Positions 1-11,400 of a DNA stretch of 64,000 nucleotides are shown here, one piece after another (the stretch's first letter is position 1; every line of letters starts with the position of its first letter). The translations under genes and the position numbers were made by a program. The DNA lies in NCBI GenBank assembly GCA_030340625.1, contig JAOPHQ010005424.1, positions 124,001 to 188,000 on the forward strand, read 5' to 3'. The notes under the pieces were generated by a model. The model made no database searches and was not told where the DNA came from. It was given only the letters and a program-made list of their open reading frames with translations. The stretch is from Merluccius polli (taxonomy: Eukaryota > Chordata > Actinopteri > Gadiformes > Merlucciidae).

Positions 1-239
1 CATCTGACCTCACACTATCTACTCTACACATGTCACCAACAACGCACTCATTCCGATCCTGAGGAGCTGCCCCCATGCTTACATGCCTCTGCTCATACCT
101 CATGACTCTGTCCTTCGTCAGCAGAAAGGCACCAAGGCTATTGCGACCCACAATTATTGGTCATATGATAGATATAAACTATAACCATACCTTCATCATC
201 TTTATTTCCGTCATTCTTTTTCGGTGGCATTATCTCGTG

Positions 240-2590
240 TTCAGTGTTTCCACTTACTAAAGCACGATTGGCGTCGAGTTGACTTGGTGAAAAATCGGCA
301 GAAGGCTAATTTCAGTAAGCGGAGCACGGCACCATGCGTCTGTTCCCTATGCCTCCATAACCGGAAGTCGTTGCTCAGCTTTCTGATGGCATTCTGGACC
401 TCGATTATGCCCGGGAGGGTCACCCATGTGCTCCATGATGGGCCGCTGTGAGATTTGGTTGATGGCTTCCATCTCAAAGGTGGTGTTTCGGTTCAGAAGC
501 TCCTGGAAGTGTTCTCTCCATCTAGAGCTGATGGCTGCTTCGTCCTTCAGAAGAGATTGTCCATCTTTGGAGCGTAGGGGATTGAGGCCTTGATAGATTG
601 GTCCATACACAGCCTTGGTAGCACTGAAGAGACCTCTGGTGTCACCAGTGTCAGCAAGCCACTGGATTTCCAGGGCCTCTCCGTCCACCAGTTGTTTTTC
701 AGTTCTCTCACCCTACGTTATACGTCCGACTTGGCCTTAGAGTGAGCCTGTCTTATGGCCTTGCAGTTGATGTCATTCTGCCATGTGCAGAAGGCCTTCC
801 TTTTGGCGTCTATCAGATGTTGAATCTCGGCATCATTTTCATCAAACCAATCTTGATGTTTGCTGGTTTTGAAGCCGATGATATCCCTGCTGGTCTTAAG
901 GATTGTGGTCTTCAGGGCCTCCCAGTGTCCTTTGACATCCTCTGGGTACTGTTTTGGGAGTCGCTCTTGTAGGGAGTTCCTCAGGTGTTGTGCCATATTG
1001 ATGTCACCCAGGCTTTCGGTGTTGAATTTTGGGTGGCTCAGTTTCTTTTGAGTTCTTCTCTAGTGCATTAATCGGATTGTCATTATGGAGTGGATCAGGC
1101 GATGGTCAGTCCAGCAGTCATCGGCGCCGGTCATGGCCCTGGTGATTTTGACATCTTTGCGATCTTTGGCCCTAACAATCACATAATCTATAAGATGCCA
1201 GCACTTGGGTCGGGGATGCATCCATGATGTTTTGAATTTATTTCTCTTTGAGCTTATTTCTTGCTTAGTTATGACAAGGTCGTGTTCAGCACATTTTGAG
1301 AGCAAGACGACTCCATTGGAGTTGATGTTACCTACACCCTCTTTACCCATCGTAGCTTTCCAGACCTTGTGATCTTTGCCTACCCTGGCATTGAAATCCC
1401 TGAGTAAGAGGACCTTGTCTTCTTTTGGGATGTTTGTAAGTATGTTGTCCAGTGCGGCATAGAAGGCCTCTTTATCCTCATCCTGTGAGTCCAAGGCTGG
1501 GGCGTAGGCACTCACAGCTGTGGCCATCTGGTTGTTCATGAGCTTCAGACGCAAAGTCATGAGCCACTCGTTGATGCCCACAGGGGATTTGGGGAGGTGG
1601 GTAATGAGATTGTTTTTGATGGCAAATCCAACGCCGTGAATTCTGGGTTCGTCCACCGCTTTGCCCTTCTAGAAGGTATATCGACCTTTCTCCTGCTTCA
1701 GTTGTCCCTTGTCAGCTAGGCGGGTTTCTGATAGGGCAGCAAGGTCGATCTTAAACCTTCTCAGCTCCTTTGCGATGACTGCAGTTCTGCGTTCAGGTCG
1801 ATCACTGGAGGCACTGTCCATGAGGGTTCGCACGTTTCATGCTCCGAAGTTCATAATTTTTTGTTTTCGTCCGCTATGAGGTGAACCCACTGGCTGCGGT
1901 ATGCCAGTCAGGTTTTGATGAGGCAGGCTATTTCTTAGGGCACCTTTTCTAGCCCCTTCCCCGTGTGGGGTGAGCAGAGTGGACCCTTAATAGAGCTGCT
2001 CAGTCATGGGTGCAGCTGCCGGAATGCTCTCTCTGCCACAGTTCCGAGAGCAAGACGACTGAATCAAAACACCCACCGCCTATGTGCCAGTGCGTGGCTA
2101 GGAGCTCCCAGACTTCACTGTCCTGCTCCCGTCACCATTTCCTGATCGCCATAGGACTTAGTTAGAAGGTAGGTAGTGGAAAAGACCTTCAGGAGAACGC
2201 CTGTGCGTGGGATCTTTTTACGTGGGGAGACTGGTGCACAGTCAGTCACCACACGGTCCTTGACAGTAAGAAGGCCAAGGTCCAATGGCAAGGAATCCAA
2301 GACAATTGGGGGCCACTCACTGCTGCAGCCTTCTTCCACCTTCACGACCGTTGTGGTGCTTCTCCCAGATACTGCTATCTGAACATCTGACCAGCCACCA
2401 TCTTCCGCCCGCTCCACCGTTGAGGACTTGATTGACTCACCGTTGAGGACTCGCTCTTTGTCTGTACCCTCCCCCTCAACCTTACCGCCATGGGTGGCCC
2501 TACCAGGAGCAGTCGCTCCAGACGGCATCGCTCTTGGGTTCTCAGAGTAAACGCAGGCCTCTCCACCATGGTAAGGTGGCCTCACAGACA
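240..2590 (-). mobile_element. 5' part of a decayed non-LTR retrotransposon (LINE)
   Basis: Read on the minus strand, this holds a GC-rich leader (about 2590-1860), an endonuclease region (about 1855-1060), a linker (996-718) and the beginning of the reverse-transcriptase region (688-347). The endonuclease part shows the catalytic-type DFNARVGKD block, the H-L-I-D-Y-V-I-V block and a closing T-D-H-R-L, as in exonuclease/endonuclease/phosphatase domains of LINEs. The frame is broken by a TAG near 1667, a TGA near 1843 and further stops. The reverse-transcriptase core (FADD-type box) is not in the window: recognisable similarity stops near 350 at a Q-N-A-I-R-K-L block. The clade (RTE-like versus I/Nimb-like) cannot be fixed by eye. 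It is a dead fragment. Confidence 0.8.
1060..1860 (-). pseudogene. LINE endonuclease domain, broken
   Basis: This is the apurinic-type endonuclease domain of the LINE above, which would nick target DNA for reverse transcription. The first block (N-V-R-T-L-M-D) follows a nonsense codon near 1843. After L-S-E-T-R-L-A-D-K-G-Q there is a TAG near 1667, then an open stretch of about 198 codons to 1060 containing D-F-N-A-R-V-G-K-D and, near the end, T-D-H-R-L. The longest open frame starts at a GTG, not an ATG, so it is a remnant rather than a usable ORF. Confidence 0.75.
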
Positions 2591-3244
2591 GACTGATAGA
2601 CTACAGCCTCATAGAAAGACAGGCTGTTAGACAGATAGATAGACAGGCTGACAGACAGACAGACTGATAGATGGACAGATAGACTTTATTTACAGCACCC
2701 TTCAAACACAAACATTGGCAGGAATAACATTTTAAAGACATTTAATGGCCAATCATTAAAAAGAGAAATGTCAAATAAAAGTATAATGAGGTAAAATAAT
2801 AAATATACCAGTGCAAACATACATTGTACTGAAAAGCGAGACTAGAAGCTGCTTAGAAGCCTGGGAACAGTGAGCCGGTCCCTGATTACCCGAGAGCTCT
2901 AGTGGGCTCAGAACAAAGAGGTAGGTGGTGGGAGGAGGTGCTGGTATAGGAGGAGGGACAGCAGTGTGTCTCGGGAGGACAAAGAGGTTGAGGAGATTAT
3001 GAAGGGATTAAGGAATAGGAAGTTTTTGGTTTGTGTTCCAGAAGGAGATGGTAGCTAACTTGTAACAAGGACAAAGAGAGTCAAACTCCCAAAAGTAGAA
3101 CAAGGCACTGCTGCTGTCTGGGTCATGGGTTCCCTGTGGGTTTACATATTTTATATTGAAGACACTAGCGCCGTCTAGTGGTCACCTAGATCTCAGTGTT
3201 ATTAAACAGTAAAACATATGAATGAAAGTTGTGACTTTTCATAT

Positions 3245-3295
<51 letters not shown>

Positions 3296-3308
3296 ATATA
3301 CAGTATAT
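2591..3308. repeat. AGAC/ATAG simple repeat, unassigned stretch, then (TC)n
   Basis: 2591-2690 is an imperfect AGAC/ATAG tetranucleotide repeat. 2691-3240 has no recognisable gene; it begins with a TTTATTTACAGCACCCTTCA block resembling the 3' tails of fish LINEs. 3250-3295 is a (TC)n microsatellite. Confidence 0.6.
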
Positions 3309-4046
3309 CAGAGGTTGCGCTAGACTTTTTCGTTGTCCGTCATTTTGACTGACAGTGTCATAAAAATCCCGTCATAATCTATTTTTACCGGTCACTTTAA
3401 TTTTTTAAATGAGAATAATGACATGTTCAATAGCATTTAATTTGAATTCATTTTTAATTATTCCATTATTATTATTCAGTCCAAACAAGCTGAACAAATA
3501 ATCCACACCGTGGATACACACATCAAGCAGAAGAATATGTAAGAATATCGGCCGCCAGGTGATTTGCGTATAGTGGGGCTTGACGGTGATTCATCACCAC
3601 AATGCGGGCGAGAGCTAGTTGTTCCACTAGTCAACACGCGGGAGCTAGTTGATCCATTAGTCAACATGCGGGAGCTAGTTGATCCACTAGTCAACACGCC
3701 TCCAAGCGAACAAGTTTTCAAGGCGGCGCGATGCGGATAATTTGCGGGGCTTCTAGGCCCACCTTCCTCCTGGTCCGCATGGACTTGAAGCGCGTGCCCG
3801 CTTGCGCGTAATCAAATGTTTCAAGTGGGTTTGTTGTTTCAAATGTGTCAACACTCAACTGCCGTGACATTTTTCTTCTTTCCTACTTCTCTTCTTCTAC
3901 AAGAGCCAATTAATATGCTCATCGCCACCAAGTGGTCAGGGGTGTGAATTGCAATCTGTCAAAATGACGGACGGCCCTCAGATTTTTCCGTCAACGTTTA
4001 AAAAAAATGGTCAATGACGGAAAATATTCGGTTAACGCGACCCCTG
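3309..4046. mobile_element. Non-autonomous hAT-like DNA element (738 bp)
   Basis: The ends are imperfect terminal inverted repeats: CAGAGGTTGCGCTAGAC on the left and, reverse-complemented, CAGGGGTCGCGTTAACC on the right. The subterminal regions carry several GACGG/CCGTC motifs on opposite strands, typical of hAT subterminal repeats. Flanks are TA-rich (cagtatat / tatatata), so a target duplication cannot be proven. 3610-3700 is a small minisatellite with three units of about 33 bp (gctagttgatccactagtc...), which produces a spurious repetitive ORF on the minus strand. No transposase is visible. Confidence 0.65.
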
Positions 4047-4054
4047 TATATATA

Positions 4055-4101
<47 letters not shown>
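4047..4101. repeat. (TA)n microsatellite
   Basis: Alternating TA run directly abutting the right end of the hAT-like element. Confidence 0.9.
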
Positions 4102-4106
<5 letters not shown>

Positions 4107-4827
4107 CAGTATGGATTGTTTGGTTATATTTCATGTTTGTGTCATTGTCATTGTCATTATGATATCATTAAATAACTGCATACATTTCTATTTTTTTTAA
4201 TTACAAAATCTTAAAAAGCAAATTCTGAGATTTGTTTATAAACACATTACACACAAGTCATTGCTGAAAACATGTGAAAACACTGTAGAACCATGTAGTG
4301 TTGAATTGTGGAGTTAGACCGTTTTTCAGTTTTTCATTTTTGCGTTCAGGATTTTCTGGGCGGGGCTTAAGGGGCACCTGAAGACGCAGAATTGCCCCGC
4401 CCCTAACAACTAGAGCGCAGTTGGGTCACTGGTTGTCACGCTCAATCGCAAGTTTGACAGTTATTAGTTTGACAGTTGAGAGAGGCTCCGCCCCCCCCCC
4501 CCCCCCCCCCGTGCACGAATGGGCATGGTTTAGCGACCAGCGGACACGAGCGCCCCAGCGTCTCAGAGCAGAGAATAATGCTTATTTTTTCACAATTTTG
4601 AAACCTAATTTTATATACTTGGTGACTTTTTTAATAATTCAAATTTGGCTGGATGGTAATAACACATTTTTTTTATGGTGTGACAAACTCAAAACACATA
4701 TTTACTTTTGCTTTACATGGACTTTAAGAAGTGTCAAATATAAATACTGGTTAAAAAACACACCATTAAAACCTTTGACAAGAGGAGGACAATAAACCCA
4801 GAGATAGGACTGACGAGAGAGAGAGAC

Positions 4828-4830
<3 letters not shown>
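4102..4830. other. No gene recognised
   Basis: AT-rich DNA with an inverted GGGCGGGGC / GCCCCGCCC pair near 4360-4402 and a poly-C run at about 4491-4510. No ORF with family resemblance, no RNA gene seen. Confidence 0.5.

Positions 4831-4908
<78 letters not shown>
4831..4908. repeat. (GA)n microsatellite
   Basis: Uninterrupted GA dinucleotide run of about 78 bp. Confidence 0.95.
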
Positions 4909-4911
<3 letters not shown>

Positions 4912-5389
4912 TAAGCCACATTAGAAAGAATTGAATAAACAGACGAGTAGATAGACAGACACACCAATCATCACCCAACTATGTCTGGAATCTCTTCATC
5001 ATGGCAACGAGGAACAAACAGGAAATGCCACAGATTAAACAGAATGAAATAAAAGGGAAGGAGAGGACCAGAGAGCGAGAGAGAGAAAAGACAGGAGAGC
5101 TGAAAAAACAGGATAAAAGACGAGAAGAGGCCAAGTGAGAAAAGAAAGCAAGAGGAGAGAGAGAACAGAGCACAAACAGAAAGACAGAACAACAGTAGGT
5201 ACTCTGCTTTTATATCCAAGTTTGTTGATGAATGCACACAGATTCTATTGATATTACACAAACCTATATATAACATATGCCATATATATACCTATATAAA
5301 ACATAATTGTATTTTTTTGTACATTTTTGTGGTTTTGGTTGAGGTAGAAGTTATGCAGATTAGCCAGTGTAGCTATATTTTAATATGGG

Positions 5390-5699
5390 AAGATAGTCTA
5401 GTACTGGTACTAGACTATGGTATGGTATGGTATTTGACTCCCAGCTGAATAATCTGGGTTCAAACCCCAAACCTGGAGCAATATGTTCTAACCCCACCTG
5501 CTGCTTATTGACATGTATCTGATAAACTGTACTTTATCTTTATGTTTATTCTTATTTATATTTGGATTCTTAATATCTTGGTTTGGTTCTGTACTCTTAC
5601 TCTTACCTGTACCTCTCCTGTGTTTCATTCTCATTGCTGTTGCTGCTAGGACATCTGAATTTCCCTCTGGGGATTAATAAAGGTTTATCTTGTTTGTGT

Positions 5700-5732
<33 letters not shown>

Positions 5733-5735
5733 TAC
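5390..5735 (+). mobile_element. SINE/LINE-tail-like segment followed by (GT)n
   Basis: A GGTTCAAACCCC block near 5457 resembles the B box of a tRNA-derived SINE. About 200 bp downstream, CTCTGGGGATTAATAAAG (near 5663-5685) resembles the 3' end of fish non-LTR elements. A (GT)n run (about 5695-5730) follows and ends directly at the splice acceptor region of the fam240-like coding exon. The A box is not clear, so assignment is tentative. Confidence 0.4.
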
Positions 5736-5750
5736 GTGCTCCCAGGGGAC

Positions 5751-5872
5751 ATGAGTGTGGCTAGGATTCATGACAAGCACAAACTGAAGTCCTTCTGGGA
5801 GCAGAGGATCCAACAGCACACCCTGCTTGAGGGAGTGGAGCAGAGCAGGGAGAGAGAAAGTGCTCTCATCAG
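5751..5872 (+). CDS. fam240: fam240-like coding exon 1
   Basis: It encodes residues 1-40 plus two bases of codon 41, from ATG at 5751 to CATCAG at 5872. It contains the K-S-F-W-E motif. The 5' splice site is CAG|GTCAGT. The same nonamer recurs throughout the minisatellite that begins immediately downstream. Confidence 0.8.
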
Positions 5873-8386
5873 GTCAGTCGTTATATACCAGGTCAGTAGT
5901 TATATACCAGGTCAGTAGTTACAGTACCAGGTCAGTAGTTATATACCAGGTAATTTACCACTAGTTATAAACCAAGTCAGTATATATACTAGGTCAGTAG
6001 TTATATACCAGGTGCAGAGTTATATACCAGGTCAGTTGTTATATACCAGTAGTTATATACCAGGTCAGTAGAAGTTACCGTACCAGGTCAGTAGTTATAT
6101 ACCAGGTCAGTATATATACCAGGTCAGTATATATACCAGGTCAGTAGTTACATACCAGGTGAAGAGTTATATACCAGGTCAGTCTTTATATACCAGTAGT
6201 TATATACCAGGTCAGTAGTTATACCAGGTCAATTGTTATATAACATTTACATTTAGGGCATTTAGCAGATGCTTTTGTCCAAAGCGACTTACAATAAGTA
6301 CATTTGTCAGAAGAAACAATATATAGCTGTTGGTACAGTAAGGATGTCAATAGAACAAGCACTCATAATTGCAAGGTTAACCTATTCCTTGTGTACAACA
6401 AAGATAGCTAGGGTATGATGCTACATGATGCTAAGTACTATTCCTGAGTGCCAGGACGTATAAACATACAATAAAGATTTTTTGGGGGGGGTGGTAGGTA
6501 GAGGAAGGAAGGATGCTATGCAGAGTCCAGCTGAACTCTGAACAAGTGAGTCTTGAGTCTCTTGCGGAAGCTGGTGAGCAATTCTGCAGTCCTGACATCG
6601 GCAAGGAGCTCGTTCCACCATTGCGGTGCCAAAACAGAGAAGAGTTGTGACTTTGCTGTGCGACCTTTGCTTGCTCTTAGCAAGGTAGTTGAGCAGAGCA
6701 CTCGAGCTGGGGCGTTGGGTCTGACTAATGCTTGGCAGGTAGGGGCATTTCCGTTGACAGCCTTGTAGGCCAGTACCATTGTCTTAAATCTGATGCAAGC
6801 TACTACAGGGAGCCAGATGGAAGGAAGAGGGGGGTTACATGGGAGCATTTTGGTAGGTTGAACAAGAGACATGCTGCAGCGTTCTGGATATGCTGCAAAG
6901 GTTTGATCGGGGAGGCAGGGAATCCAGCCAGGAGAGAGTTGCCTTGCCTTGCCTTGTAGAGAACAAATCCGCAGATCGGGCCACCGTGGTGATGTGGGCC
7001 GTGCAGGATAGCTAATTGTCAAGTACCACGCTGAGGTTCCTTGCGATTGGTGAAGGACAATCGCAAGGACCACAATGTCCTCTACAGTGACCAGTAATAC
7101 CAGCTCAGTAGTTATATACCAGGTCAGTAGTTGTAGTACCAGGTCAGTAGTTATATACCAGGTGAGTAGTTATACACCAGGTCAGTAACTATATACCAGG
7201 TCAGTATTTATATACCAGTAGTTATGTACCAGGTCAGTATTTATATACCAGTAGTTATATACCAGGTCAGTAGTTATATACCAGGTCAGTAGTTATATAC
7301 CAGGTCAGTAGTTATATACCAGGTCAATCGATATATACCAGGTCAATAGTTATATACAAGGTCAATCGATATATACCAGGTCAGTATATACCAGGTCAGT
7401 AGTTATATACCAGGTCAATCGATATATACCAGGTCAGTAGTTATATACCAGGTCAGTAGTTATATACCAGGTCAATCGATATATACCAGGTCAATAGTTA
7501 TATACCAGGTCAATCGTTATATACCAGTAGTTATATATCAGGTCAGTAGTTGTAGTACCAGATCAGTAGTTATATACCAGGTCAGTAGTACCAGGTCAGT
7601 AGTTATACACCAGGCCAGTAGTTATATACCAGGTCAGCAGTTATATACCAGGTCAGTAGTTATATACCAGGTCAGCAGTTATATACCAGTAGTATTATAC
7701 CGGGTCAGTAGTTATATACCAGGTCAGTAGTTATATACCAGGTCAGTTACACTAGAAGTTAATCCAGAAGTTTAACACAGAAAAGGACCTCCAGATGGTA
7801 GGTTACCTGTAGAGTAGACTAATTTACCAGACTATTTGACCAGATCAAACTAGATGTTGAACAGGACCTCCAGACGAAGGTTGGGTAATGAACCAGATAA
7901 CTTTGACCATTTTACCAGATAAAGAATAAAATAGGTCCTACAACACAGTTAACACTTGCTCATTATTATAATCACCACTGCCGCTCGATGTTTAGAATAG
8001 AATAGGATGAGCAAAAACAAGCTTGGCTCCAAATCAGCCAGAGACAAAGAAAATATGCTGGACTGACATGACTAATCTCTCACGCCTGTGTCAGAGTCCA
8101 GCAGGGCTTGTGTCTGTGTGTGAACAGAGATGATCAGAGCTGTGGGGATCAAGAAGAATCAACACCCCAACATGTCCGAATTCAACCTAATCTTCAACCT
8201 AATCCCCCCCCCCCCACACACCTCCTCCCGGCAGCTGCCTTCATCACTGTCCGGAAGACAACCAGATTCTAACAGGGACAGTAAACTAGATCAAAGTTGA
8301 AGTTATTTGAAAGCTTTAATAATCTTATAGTCATTTTGTGTTTCAGGTAGTAAGTAGTTTGGGTTGGACAGACACATGTTATACTG

Positions 8387-8473
<87 letters not shown>

Positions 8474-11400
8474 ATATAATATTTGAATTTGAATATGATA
8501 TTATTTGTCATAGTATTATTTTAATATCATGACTGCAGTGCTAGAGATGTGTGCGGGTGTCGCATGTCTGTCACCAGACGGGGCTCACCATGCAAGTTGA
8601 TCTCAGAGATTACTCTGGATTCAGGGACTAATCTCTAATCAACATTCCCAGGCTACCAGGTGATGACTGATGAGGTCGGAGGAGAAGGGTCTGGGCAGGC
8701 CTGTCAACACGGCAGTGTGTTCAGGCATCAGTGTTGTAGTCGAGTCACTATGCCTCGAGTCCGAGTCCAGGCTCGAGTCTCCAGTGTACGAGTCCGAGTC
8801 AAGTCCAAGTCATAAAAAAAAAATCTGAGTCGAGTCCACTACTCATACAAGTCAAGTCCGAGTCGAGTCCCTATTGATCCACATCGAGTCCGAGTCGAGT
8901 CCGAGTCAGCACTAAAGTAAGCATAGGCCTACATGTTGTTACACTTAAAAAAAAAACATAACTGTTGTGCCGCAGCTCATAGGCTCGTCCTAATGGCAGC
9001 AGCTATGAACTTTCATATGTATTTTACTGTTTTTAACTCACTCTAGTGCTCATAACTACTGTCCTGTCCTCTTAATAATAACTCAGAAATGCAACTCTAA
9101 TGTGCTTTATTTGCACATACATAACCATGTCTTCTATCATGAATAGCTTAAGCTATTCATGCTATTCAAGCTATTCATAATATGGTTATGAGCCACGGCG
9201 GGTACGCGATCCACCTCCGTAGCGGATCCATCGCAGCGTGCAAGTGGACCCCGATACGGTCCGTTTCGCGGATCCGTTCCGAAAGCCGCGATACCTCCGC
9301 GGCGGATCCGTCACGGAGTCCTTTTGCTGTGTGGGTTATTTACGTAGTTACGTAATTACGTTACGTTAGTTACGTTATTAACTTAGTTACGTGTGATGTA
9401 TCACATGAAGCAGTAACATTCCCTTGCACTAATCATATACCAAATTATAAAATAATGGCATATTACAATTATAGCCTAATGACATAAAAAAAAGTCGAGT
9501 CCTCGTCTTAATTCTCGAGTCCCTAATGCACGAGTCCGAGTCAAGTTCGAGTCATTCAGTGCTCGAGTCCAAGTCAAGTCACGAATCTCTAAATTTAGCT
9601 CACGAGTCGGACTCGAGTCCCGGACTCGAGTACTACAACACTGTCAGGCATGTCGTTTTTTTTTATTTTTATAGCAATTGCGATACCCAAAAGCTGAACT
9701 AATTACCACACTGGGCCGTCACACTGTTTTCACAAGTAAAATGGTAGCTGGCTTTATTTCGCTGTGGGCACTTGGTCTTTATTGTTGTATTTAAAGTATT
9801 TAATCTAATGAAAATGTGTTTCTTGTGAACATGAAAAGGAAACTGAAAGAAAATGTAGGCCTATAGCCTACATTCTATTTTGACTTTGACACAGCTTGAA
9901 ATGGAACACAGCTTGATCATAACTAATAATAATAATACGTATGGATTTGGAATGAATATATGGCAGACAGAAGTTATTTCAGAATTGACAAAATCTATTC
10001 ACATTCTTCCTCCATTTCCACCTCATGTTATTTTGTGGCTGTATTAGCTCATAATCATAAACATGATATGGATCTTAATAGAGCTTAATGTGGGTTAATG
10101 ATCTACAATCAAAATGGAAATATGCATTCTTTAATCATCAGGCATCAGAGGAATGTATTTAGATTTAGTGTGTAAGCAGACAAAACATAGACATCATTTT
10201 TAGCATAATTTAATTCATAAATAAAATTGATGTAAATTATATTTTGTTTTTACCACCAAGTCCTATGGTGGTAGTCTAAATGTCAGCATATTGTCACATT
10301 TGTCATCAAAGTAAAATACTTATTTTGCCTTGATAAACTGTTTTTTGCAGTTTTTACTTTTATTGTAATCTTTTTTCTTCTACTACTGTCCTGTACTTTC
10401 TGCTGTGGCACCCGAACATCCCATCTGGGATGAATATTGTTCATCTTATAGACGGGTTTCTGGGCAACGTCACAGCAGATATGCGTGCGCAACCAGGGGA
10501 CAAAAAGCATGGAATACATACAGACAACCGCCAAGATGGCAAGGATTTGTTGTGCCGCTAACTGCACTAATTACAAAAGACATGGATAGAATAATTTAAA
10601 AAGTAATTTAACATACCGTGGGGTTCACTCCCTTAAAAACAGAAAGGGCGGATGATTTGTATGCACGTATATTTAGTAGATACACTAGGCTTTTCTCAAC
10701 AACCTACACATATCAAATATGTGTGGCTATAATATCCTATATCAGGCCATACAATAGTTGGCCATTTGGACAAAGGCTATCCAATATCTATTAATTATCA
10801 GGAATAATATTCTACCCTTTCTATTCCCCATTAGTGAGAACTATTTTGTTTCTGTAATTGGTGTAGGAGGCGTCCGATGTAAGAGACGTCACCTGCTACA
10901 TCTTGCCACACCTACCCATCCCCTCCCATTAGGGTTATTTTAGTGCATTCATAGATTTTCCAATTTATAACTAGAGGAGGTTTGATGTCCATATCTTATG
11001 AACTTTGTCCTTATTTTATTTTTCAAAGAATATTGGAAAATCTATAAATGCACTATACGCCTAATATGGAGGGGAATGGATATGACCAAAATAGGGGGGA
11101 ATACACTGTGACATGATTCTGTAGTGGAAACAAATATTCTAGATGAGGTGTTATGTGAGACTTGTTTTTTTTAAAGTTATAAAGAATAACTTTTTGAATG
11201 TCTCGCAAATGTCCAACATAAGACGTAGCTTACTTATTGAGATAGCATAAGCCACGTCAAGACAAAATGATAACTGTCAAACATGTCATTGACTGTTTAA
11301 AATGATCATCTTCGATATTGTCAAAAAGTGACAACTAAACCAAGAAAGCCAATTCATGAATCATAGAACGTTTTTGATGACTCAGTTAACTAAAGCTAGC

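Noticed and set aside
4766..4978. Leu/Ser-rich ORF at 4.8-5.0 kb
   Set aside because: A (GA)n translation artefact on the minus strand.
5455..5475. Functional tRNA gene (also 13061 and 56040)
   Set aside because: B boxes are present, but no complete cloverleaf or anticodon arm can be built; these are SINE-like.
8269..8532. Tyr/Ile-repeat proteins at (TA)n tracts (also near 44.0, 62.0 and 62.7 kb)
   Set aside because: They are translations of TA dinucleotide runs, present on both strands.
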